Assembly (NCBI GenBank): GCA_026119935.1
Contig: JALRMH010000047.1
Location: forward strand, 229,290-293,289
Length of the DNA stretch: 64,000 nucleotides
DNA from: Endothia cerciana
Lineage: Eukaryota; Ascomycota; Sordariomycetes; Diaporthales; Cryphonectriaceae
Direction: 5' to 3'
The position numbers were made by a program, and so were the translations under genes. This document shows positions 22,391 through 31,073 of the stretch, piece by piece. The number at the start of each line of letters is the position of its first letter. The first letter of the stretch is position 1. Below the pieces are notes generated by a model. It searched no databases. It saw only the letters and a list, made by a program, of their open reading frames with translations, and had not been told where the DNA came from.

Positions 22391-23503
22391 TCAATCTATA
22401 ACAATAGGGTTCACCTTGGAGCCAAGCAATCCTTGAGGCGTTTCGGAAGAAAGCTTTCTTTGAGGCATCTTTCGAGCACGGCCCCTTCTCATACCCATCT
22501 TCGATTGATTCTGCCTTCCCTTGACATCTTTTACCCACTCATCGACCTCCCATTCCACCCAAAAATCGATCAATGCGCAGCAATCACTCGGAGGCTTGGA
22601 CTTATTTATGTATATAATCTTTCCCCCTTGCTTGCGCACCGGCCGGACGAATTGCCGAAGCAGCCTTTTTGGCCCGTCAACCTTGAGACTTGTGCCTAGC
22701 ACTAGGAGAAGGTCAGGGCTCGCCAGCTCATCTCTGCGAGCGAGGTGAGCAATCTCTTCACCTTGTGGGTGAACCTCGTCAAGCATGACCATATTCGGCC
22801 TAAGCTGGCCAATCGGCAAGAGTCGCCTACCAGCTTTTCTTCGAGCGTTGGAGCGGCTAGCGCATCGTGGACACTGAAGAGAAAGCATCAGCTTGTTTTC
22901 GGTATTTCTATTGTCGGTATTACAGTCTTCGGTAACATATTTATCGATATAGCATCGATAGTTTTGCCAATCGTATTCTTCATGGCAGAGATGACATTTC
23001 AAGTTGGCTGAAGTTCCGTGAAGTGGGACGCAATCGACTCGATAGCCTAGACCAGTTACTAGGCCCGCTCTTGCTTCGAGCATATCGACATTCTGGGTAT
23101 AGCAGCGAAGAAGTTGACCCCGTATTGTTGCGAGCCATTTGTGCGTCGCCGTTGGCTCGCAATTAGCAGCAAGGTCGTGGATCTTTAGAGCTGTTTTAAG
23201 AAGCTGAGCCCTTCGCGAGTCGTAGACAGCAGCTTGCTCAAAGAGTGTGCCGTTGGCATAAAGCCCGTTTGAAGAGCGAAAGTCCTAGTTTGGTCAGCTC
23301 TCTTGCTTCTAGAAGTACAATGCTCTACTGACCGGAATACCAGCTGCTGTACTAATGCCAGCGCCAGCAATGGCCACGATCTTTCTCGCTCCTGAGATAA
23401 TATCTGCGACGGTTTGCAGTTCCTGAGAGTCGCACCTGATATGTGTCAGGCGGGTCAACGCGGATAGGTTTGTCATAATTATCGTAGAACAGAGAACAGT
23501 CAT
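22391..23503 (-). CDS. Sirtuin, NAD-dependent deacylase (Hst3/Hst4-like)
   Basis: Exon 1 (23503-23333) and exon 2 (23284-22391) join in phase 0 across a 48-bp intron, rebuilding the hallmark GAGIST..GIP|DFRSSNGL. Further motifs follow in order: TQNVD (usually TQNID), LHG with the catalytic His, zinc pairs CHLC and CPRC, PNMVMLDE, LLLVLGTSLKV and IIYINKSKPP. About 354 residues from the ATG at 23503 (an alternative ATG lies at 23476). All catalytic motifs are present, so it looks active. Relatives of the Hst3/Hst4 type deacetylate histone H3K56 in the nucleus; substrate here is inferred. After the catalytic domain there is a basic tail with GMRRGRARK. Confidence 0.85.
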
Positions 23504-23924
23504 AAGGATATTGAAGGAGGGAAGATCAGACACAGGAAGGTTACGGGGACTTGCTGCTTATATACTTGGTGAGGGCGCTGTAAGGGCGATTATTCCCTGC
23601 CCCGCCTCTCATCCAGCCAATCGAGGCATAATATGGCGAAACAGTTTGTCCGGTTGGTCTGAAAGAGCTGGGGAAAGGAGGCCTGGCGAACCCTTATACC
23701 GAGGCTGTGATGGAGGGTCGCACTGGCTCCATTCTTTTTGAAGACCAGGTAGAGCAGTTCCAGAGAGATTACCGGAGCACAAGAAGACTCTTGAAGATAT
23801 CCTAAGGCAAATTAGCAAAGAATATTTAGATTGGAAGCTTTTGGAACCAAACCTTCTATGCTATTCGAAATACTTAAAGAGGGCGAGGTTTTCATGTCTC
23901 TTATTGATGCTTTCAATAGTAGTT
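23504..23924. other. Sirtuin upstream region
   Basis: No gene is seen. One TCCGG half-site lies near 23649. The region ends at the small solo LTR. Confidence 0.4.
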
Positions 23925-24054
23925 TGTTATGACCCGTGGTCTAGGCGTAAGCTATATGTACGGTTGGAAGGAATATTCGAACAGTCAGTTCAAATATTTG
24001 CTGATCTTTTGGATCTATGTAGTACAGTGGCACCTTCCACCACAGATCATTACA
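23925..24054 (+). mobile_element. 130-bp mini-LTR, family 2
   Basis: TGTTATGACC at the start and ATCATTACA at the end are flanked by perfect 5-bp duplications TAGTT (23920-23924 and 24055-24059). A second copy lies inverted at 26695-26823. The size is very short for an LTR; it could be a solo LTR or a small non-autonomous (TRIM-like) remnant. Confidence 0.8.
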
Positions 24055-24500
24055 TAGTTTCAGTATATGTCAATCCAAACCTCTATACTAATAGCTGGAA
24101 GGCCGGAGATATAACACACTCTACTCATAGTGGTCAGAGCAGAAGAGGTATGCTTCAGGTCCGATGATACCTATAGGCAAGGATTTCATAACAAGACAAG
24201 AAATTTATTCATCACCCGAAATTGTAATTTCGCTAAAGAATAAAACAGAATACCAATTCACTGCAATAACTTTAGTAAAGTATATGACAAAGCGATTTTG
24301 AAACTATTTTGAACAGATTGACTTTTAAAGCAATAATACTCTTGACAAACACATTAAATTCATAGAAAGTTCATAGAAGATATTATCAATATCCTCAGTT
24401 TATCTCCAATCTATTTCCATAAGATCATAAACTCGAAGAAATTCTGGAATTGTATGACTAATAATACCTCATACAAACTTCTGATTCCAGACCACATCGA

Positions 24501-24716
24501 AATACAGGACCACACTGAGATCCCTTTTGTCGGGTTTCAGATCACAAGGCCACACCGAGATCCCCTTTTCCGGATTTCGAGCCACAAGGCCACACCGAGA
24601 TCCCCTTTTCCGGATTTCGAGCCACAAGGCCACACCGAGATCCCCTTTCCGGATTTCAGGTCACGGCGCCACACCAAGAATATAGATTTCGAGCCACAAG
24701 GCCACACTGAAATACA
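24501..24716 (+). repeat. 40-bp minisatellite, about five copies
   Basis: Units of GGCCACACCGAGATCCCCTT plus TTCCGGATTTCGAGCCACAA recur at 40, 40, 39 and 33 bp. Each unit carries TTCCGGATTTC, close to the CGG motif of the promoters. Confidence 0.85.
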
Positions 24717-24930
24717 GGAGTGACTAGTTCAAAGAAAGACTCTGTCTGATTTGCGCAGCCGAAAACGGAAGCATATCAAGGGGTTTGTCAAATCTGACTA
24801 CATCCTCTGTCTCTCTAGCGAGATACGCACACATACCTACAAACTGGACGGGACACATTCTCAAGGTGCTTGTAGCTACCATGTGTAGAGTCGAGTTATC
24901 TACTCTTTTAAAGTCTTTTCTTCAAGATAG

Positions 24931-25875
24931 TCAGCTGACAGAAAGAATTAAATGAGCAATAGCCACGTACACGATCGCCTCGGCGGCGTCAGAATAGACC
25001 AGAACAAAAAGTGGTGAAGGGGTCGCCAAATCGCTCCATCTTTTACTAAATCGCTTACGGCCTTGCTTCAGCTTTAGCCGTAACTGCTTTGTATTTGATT
25101 GCGCCTCTTGGGCGCTCAAATATATATCCATAGCAACATTGGCGTCCCGATAGTAAGGTTCGCGATGGACCCGCCCATTGTCTCTATCGGACTTTATGAT
25201 ATATTGAACAGAATTGAAAAGCCGCATTAGCTGAACATTAGCAAGTCGTTGTAGCATAATCGTCCCTTGCCCACAGATAACAGCATCCACAGCTCTGAAT
25301 GCACTTATAATGCGAGGATCATCACTTGTAACACCAGTTGGTAATGTAGCTCTGCGGAGTAATGCTATCCAGTCGGGTAGAGTCTTTTCACAATTTTCTG
25401 CAAACGCTCCGACCGGGTCATATCCAATGAGATTTTTACTAAGGGACATAATTGGTGTTGTATTCCTTTTCTGCAGAGTTTTCTCACTGAGTCTACTCTT
25501 AGAATAATGAATCGGCTGTGAATCTGTGTCCGAGGTCATCGCTACTTCTCTGTTGAGAAAGCTATCAGTCTTCTGCTTATCGTACCTACAATCCAAGGTG
25601 GAGACATTGCTTTTCGTTAGTTCTGATTCTTCGTGGTTTATAAAGATATCAGTCTTAGTGTCTATTTCCATAGGCTCGAAAGCTGATGGAATGCGAGCAT
25701 ATTTCGTCTCATAGACTATATTTATCTCATGACTTGAATCAATATCCATAGGCTCCAGGTCCTCATCGGAATTGTATGCTTTATCATCTTCGAATCCCAG
25801 GTCTTGGAAACGTCTTTCGAGTTTACCGATATGAATACTTCTGCAATCATCGCTCCGGTGGATATATTGCGCCAT
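24931..25875 (-). CDS. Hypothetical 314-residue protein
   Basis: A single exon opens with an ATG at 25875. The first 150 residues are acidic and low in order, with two EPMDID/EPMEID motifs. The C-terminal 150 residues look folded (ICGQGTIMLQRLANVQLMR, YYRDANVAMDIYLSAQEAQS). They end with a basic KLKQGRKRFSKRWSDLA stretch, then PSPLFVLVYSDAAEAIV and a hydrophobic tail. I do not recognise the family. A CGG-rich patch lies 140-235 bp upstream. Confidence 0.6.
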   Translation of the reverse strand: MAQYIHRSDDCRSIHIGKLERRFQDLGFEDDKAYNSDEDLEPMDIDSSHEINIVYETKYARIPSAFEPMEIDTKTDIFINHEESELTKSNVSTLDCRYDKQKTDSFLNREVAMTSDTDSQPIHYSKSRLSEKTLQKRNTTPIMSLSKNLIGYDPVGAFAENCEKTLPDWIALLRRATLPTGVTSDDPRIISAFRAVDAVICGQGTIMLQRLANVQLMRLFNSVQYIIKSDRDNGRVHREPYYRDANVAMDIYLSAQEAQSNTKQLRLKLKQGRKRFSKRWSDLATPSPLFVLVYSDAAEAIVYVAIAHLILSVS

Positions 25876-26016
25876 GAATAAATTCTGAATACTCTGAAAA
25901 TATCTTATATCTTGTATGTACCAGTTATGATTGAGCCATCTTTCGCTAGAAAGGCGCTCCGGACCTTTGCGTAAGTCAGCTTGAAGAATAAGCCGGAATA
26001 TAAAATATATCGTTTA

Positions 26017-26036
26017 CCAGGGATCCGGGATCTGGG
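26017..26036. promoter_or_regulatory. CGG-type palindrome upstream of the 314-residue gene
   Basis: GGATCCGGGATCTGG contains GATCC-G-GGATC, a palindrome with 5-bp arms, within a GC-rich patch of an AT-rich promoter. Confidence 0.4.
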
Positions 26037-26229
26037 ACACTTCGTGGCTTCTCGATCCTGGATGCCCAGCATCGACTTCGCATACTCCCGAAAACCCAAA
26101 TCTCGGAGGCATGAATAGAGAAGAAAAAAAGAATTAAAGCTCTATAAAGAACGTCTACGTACTTAAAATACATCTTAATAGCTTCACCTAGTAAGGCTAT
26201 CAGATTCTTATCCTTATAGAAATTTTATA

Positions 26230-26690
26230 TCTATCTTATATGCAAATCACGAAATAGGTTATAGACGACTATGACTAAGTAGGTATAAGAACTCAATATC
26301 CAGTACTCCAACTTACAAAAGAATTGGATATAGGATCCCGGGCTAGGGTTGAGTAATGGTCGCCTACTGAGAGTAAATAAGCTATAATAAGATACAATAG
26401 AGCTGTCATAGGCACCTGTGGATATCAGTCTGGAAAGCTGGATATAAATCTCATGTCTATTACTGCTAGATAGATCATTATACATAGCTCTTTACCTATC
26501 AATCTAACTATTCACTTGTCACATACTTGAAATATCTCGAAAGCATTGAACATTTGCATCAGTTACTCTGTGTTTACAATAAGAGATCTACTTGTTAACA
26601 TTGCTCTTGCTAGCATGAACTTTCAGTATACTCAAAGAATCTTTAGATTAATTTAGTATTTATTATACCTTAATACTAGAAATTTAATCA
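26230..26690 (-). mobile_element. Decayed solo LTR, family 1
   Basis: On the minus strand AAGAGCTATGTATAATGATC, TTTATATCCAGCT and TTCATGCTAGCAAGAGC line up with the family 1 LTRs at 13166 and 35153. Many C-to-T and G-to-A differences indicate RIP-type decay. The ends are uncertain. Confidence 0.6.
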
Positions 26691-26694
26691 TTCC

Positions 26695-26823
26695 TGTAAT
26701 GATCTGTGGTGGAAGGTGCCACTGTACTACATAGATCCAAAAGATCAGCAAATATTCGAACTGACTGTTCGAATATTCCTTCCACCGTACATATAGCTTA
26801 TGCCCAGACCACAAGTTATAACA
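26695..26823 (-). mobile_element. 129-bp mini-LTR, family 2, inverted copy
   Basis: It nearly matches 23925-24054 on the opposite strand, with TG...CA ends and perfect flanking duplications ATTCC (26690-26694 and 26824-26828). It abuts the decayed family 1 LTR. Confidence 0.85.
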
Positions 26824-27363
26824 ATTCCTCTTAAGAGTTAGGATAGCTTTATATAAGGATATTACTATATGTCTTTAGAACTACTTTCAAAGCTTTAGTA
26901 ATTGCGATTCAAGTGTATTAGTTATATAATACTTAGCTATGTAAATGAATTCTTAATACAGATTATCTATAGCTTACACTAAAATGTGTATAAAGAAGGA
27001 AAAGCAATAAGTATAGGAGAGAGAGGGGGAGAGAGGAAGATAGTTCAGTAGTCCTTTTGGGATTAAACAGCCAGCTGAGCAGCTCAAGAGTAGCTTCACA
27101 TCCTTTCACCTCACTAAGGTGCTCCTTTGTTCAGACATATACTGGGGGCAAAAAAAATAAATTAGGTCAGAAGGTGAAATCAAAGGCTAGGGTAAGTGGA
27201 TAGGCGAATTACCCTAACCCTGATATTTTCCCTTCCAGCTCTTTACAGCCGGCTATAAATACGATCGAGGAATGACCTTTGGAATACGGAAAGAATGTAA
27301 ATAAAATCACATTGAGGGCAGTCCAAGAAACAAAGAATGAACTCAATATCAATATATTTAGTC
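26824..27363. other. Intergenic downstream of the captain gene
   Basis: AT-rich, with a purine-rich GGAGAGAGAGGGGGAGAGAG stretch near 27017. No gene. Confidence 0.5.
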
Positions 27364-30300
27364 TCATGTGTCTACTGAAAGATTGCGAGACAAAAACGCT
27401 GCGTCAAACTCTCTAACGATATCTGGCACGTCTTGTTTGAGTGACTTCCCCAGTTCCCACGTGTCGTCCTCTGGGCCGTGATTCTCCCAACGCACCAGAT
27501 ATTCTACTGCCGGGCGACCTCTCCGGCCTCTCCGTCTCAGGCGGCGGTTTATTATACGCTCAACATTCCAGAACTCCTCTCCGTTTACTATATATTTTGG
27601 TATATATTGCACTGCATGCAGCTCGGGCACCGCCGCGTCAGTCTCGACTGGTGTTTTTTCTGCGATAATTCTTGCCTCTCCGGATGACGTGTTCGTAGTT
27701 GCTTGCCAGCCATTCGGTGACTCCCGCAACACAGGGTCGATGTTTTCTTCGGGAACTGGCAACGGGTAAATAATAGGAGACTGCGCCAAGAGTTTCGGAG
27801 ACGCCGGGCCCAAGAATCCACCGTGTGTCAAAGGAGGCTGTGAGCTCTCTATGGACTCTGGAATGCTCTCGTCAATCGGAGGTTCCAATAACATGTTGTA
27901 GGACTGAAATGATGACGAATCATTGTTGGTGTTTGTCAGATCAAATGAGGAGCTATCCAGAAAAGAACGTTCCGAAACGGGTACGTGCTCGACCATATCA
28001 AGCGAGTTGGTGGCTGGGACGAGGGTTACGTCCTCTAAATAGTCGTTAAGCGGGTCTCCTGTAATTTTGGGCCTCATATCGTGATCGTGAATAAGCTTTG
28101 CATGATTTTTCAATCGCAACTCATTTTCCAGTATCATACCCTTGGCCTTGCAGCCTGGTTCGGGACAAGGAATGGCTGCAGTGTGGCGTCGCCTCAGGTG
28201 TCGCTCTTCACAATTCCATCTATTTCCTTTCCGTGTGAATCGTCTTCCACAGAAGAAGCACTTTTGCAGCTGCGGCGCGGGCTTCTGTGCAACCGAGGGT
28301 GTATTCCGGCGTGGCATGGCTGCGCCGGAGGGCCGAGTCGTATCTACTTTGCTGTACGGTGGGGGAGCGTCTTGCCCGATTGCTGTGCCTGGACGTATCG
28401 GCACCGCAGGGCTTACTGGATTCTGTATCATGGATACATACCGTGGTTTTGGTGCGATGATCTGCCCATGCATTGGGAGCTCGAGCACGGCTCGGGGCTC
28501 TTCGACTTGCTTTGTAGTTACCGCCGGTGGCGCTCGAACCACCCGTTGGCTCTGCGAAGGTTTGGTCTCCTTCGGCTCGATCTTCCAGGCATAATCAACC
28601 CAGGCGTTTATAGCGTCGACCTTTCTCTGTACGATATCGACTTCCAGAAGGTTTTCATCCAAATCGCCCAGAATTTCAGCGAGAAGCTTCCGTTCTGGCA
28701 GAGTAAAGATGATCTTCTGCAATGGCTGCTGAATTGTGTGAACGCCATGCAATTGTCTGTTGAGTTCTGTAATGTTCCTCTTTTTGAAATGTTCTTTCCG
28801 AAGGAGACCTGCTGCTTTTCTTCGCCGACGCTGTATTGCCGCTCTCAGTTCATTCGCTTTCTGCTTGCGCATTTTCGCGTCGGCACCGGTGGCGTTGGTA
28901 GACTTTCCATATTTAGCTCGCAGAGCAGCTTCCATGCCTTCCCATTCTCTTTCCAGTCGGAGGGTCGTGCTATCAGGGCCGATGATACGCATTTCCTCGT
29001 CAGACACCCCTATTGGCGCATTCTCGTCGTACTGGATGCCAAGATGATTGAGGATGTCTAGATAGGGAGACTCGGTGCCACGGCCCAAACCGGCATCCTG
29101 AGACATAGCATTTCTCATGGCGTTGGCATAGTGTCTCTGATATACAGCGCTATTGGGACGATGGCGAGCTCCTTGGTCCCGAATCGACTGACGGTAATTC
29201 TCTTGTTCTATGTCAGTAATTGTCGAGCTGCAGAAGGGGGGACTTACTATCAAGGATCTCCAGATTGCCTCGTCGATATACGTAGGATTGGAACCCATCA
29301 GGAAACCCTCCTACCTTTCCAAGGTTCTCCGAGTTGTTATCAAACGACTTTGCACCCAGCGGTTCGTCCGACTTTATAGGGGCCTTCGACAGACTCGACA
29401 GTTTTCCGAAATACCGGCTTGTGCCAGAAATCCTTCTTCCAGGGTATATGCACAGCAGGCATGCTAATTTTGGTGTTGAAGTAAGGATCAGCACGTGTGT
29501 CATACCCTGACAGATCGATAACGCCCTCCGATATCGCTTTGGCCAGAAGTTTAGAAACCGGACAGAGAACCGGTAGCTTCTCTTCGACGAAAGGGAACCA
29601 GGTCGGCACTATCTCTTTGTTGTGGCCTTTGTGGAAACGTAAGAGAACTTGCATGGCGAGATAGTCTCGGCCGCCGTTGCGCATCGGATCGTGCAGGATC
29701 CAGAGATCGATGTCCTCCCAGCAGAGAACCTGGCCTTGCGCGTCTGTCCTCTCATCCACCCCGCCGCACACCCAGCATACCTTAGGGCGTGGTACAATGT
29801 AAGGGTCCGACTCATCAATCTCGGTATAAGCGTCGGATTCTTCGTCATACTCCTGGATTTTTTTTCTTCTTGTTCGTTGGCTGGGCATGCACCAGCTCGT
29901 GTCGCCGGCAGCCTGTCCACATAAGGAAGTCGCGAATAAGCGAATCGTCGAGTCGATCAAGCCCAATCTTGAATGTTGTCTTCCAATCCCGGACCCAGCG
30001 GAAGTGTGCGAGATATGTGAAACCGGAGGGGTCAAGGACTTTCTTGTGCTTCGGCTCCCGGCGAAGCCCGAAAAGATGCGCATGCTCGCGCGTAGCCACA
30101 GCTACGAAATGATCTCGAAGCCGCGATTCGAGATGCTCGCCAGTGTACTTGCGATAAATTGCGGATAGCTGTCGTAGATATAGACGGACTGTGCTCAAGT
30201 GGCGGATTTTAGACTTCTGCTTTCGCATCAAAAACCGAACAAACGCTTCAGCAAGACCTCTGTTGTCCCAACTGAGTGTCTGGACAAGAGGCTTCCAGTC

Positions 30301-30564
30301 TGGTGCACCTGGTAAGGATTTGCAGAACGCTTGCCATCGTCGTGTACCATCAACAATGTTCGCTTTCGTATTGTCAGCGCGGTTTGGTGGAAGTGGACGT
30401 CTTTTGTTTCCTCGGTCCCAAAAGTACTGAAGTTCTTCAGATGTAAGCGGTGGAGGGGATTTTGATGGTTCCAGTTCCGTGAGTTGAGCTCGGATCCGCT
30501 CAATCTGCTGAAAATCTAAGGCTTCCCCACGGTCTTGATCAGCTTGAGCGAGCGAGAACTCCAT
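27364..30564 (-). pseudogene. Captain-like DUF3435 tyrosine recombinase with C2H2 fingers and chromodomain, two frameshifts
   Basis: From the ATG at 30564 the chain has an N-terminal core-binding-like part (HLSTVRLYLRQLSAIYRKYT), then the first catalytic Arg in LMWTGCRRHELVHA. The middle block (WVCGGVDERTD, FHKGHNKEIVPTWFPFVEEK) is typical of DUF3435 proteins. Next are YVYRRG (second Arg) and, after a 40-bp intron (29247-29208), RDQGARH and the Tyr-bearing AVYQRHY. Then come finger-like Cys/His sets (CFFCGRRF...H, CPEPGC...H) and a C-terminal chromodomain (VERII, YLVRWENHGPEDDTWE). The frame shifts at an A8 run (29858-29865) and at a C4 run (29379-29382); removing one base at each would restore it. 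These may be real inactivation or sequencing slips. Captains excise and insert Starships and sit at one end reading inward, as here. Confidence 0.85.
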
Positions 30565-30758
30565 AATGAATTCAGAATAAGCAATATAAAGCCAGACTGT
30601 CTTTGATAGTCTTGTATACAATAGAAAGAATACATCTCAGATCAGAGACCAGGAGACAAAAAGTAGTCAAAAATAAGAGATCTTAATATATCTATCCATA
30701 AGTTCTTACATTGATTGTCCAGGTGTTGGCGCATTTGTTCCATGGTTGTTGGTTGCCA

Positions 30759-30778
30759 AAGACCCGGATTCTGGGCAG
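30759..30778. promoter_or_regulatory. CGG-type motif in captain promoter
   Basis: CCCGGATTCTGGG is an imperfect palindrome about 200 bp upstream of the captain start, sharing the CCCGGATT core of the cargo promoters. Confidence 0.4.
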
Positions 30779-31073
30779 TTGGAGGCTGCGCCGCTCACTG
30801 TAATTACATGTACAGTGAACTTCGAGAAATACATATAGCTTATCCTAAGTGTACTTAGCTAGGGTGTTTTTGGGTTCCAAAAACAGTGGATCCGAGCTGC
30901 CATTTTCGGCGGGTTCAACCTTAACACAGGAACTTTAGGTGAAATGAATTCAAAGATTCAGCTTTATAAGGCTAGTTCCCTTGCTACATTTTAATTTGGA
31001 TTTCAAACCCCGCACACTAATAGCTGCTTCCTGATAGAATGCCACTTTTCTTCTCCTTGTTCTCTGCGAGAGG
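30779..31073. other. Probable element edge zone with two inverted repeats
   Basis: CACTGTA and TACAGTG face each other around ATTACATG at 30796-30817. TGTTTTTGG and CCAAAAACA face each other around GTT at 30865-30885. The boundary between the putative Starship and host DNA should fall between the captain promoter and the gene starting at 31074. I cannot fix it without the other end. Confidence 0.4.

Noticed and set aside
26333..26353. GGATCCCGGGCTAGGG as another promoter motif
   Set aside because: It lies inside the decayed family 1 LTR and corresponds to an LTR segment, not to a gene promoter.
28081..29061. 326-codon plus-strand frame
   Set aside because: It overlaps the captain gene on the opposite strand and has no ATG or domain.
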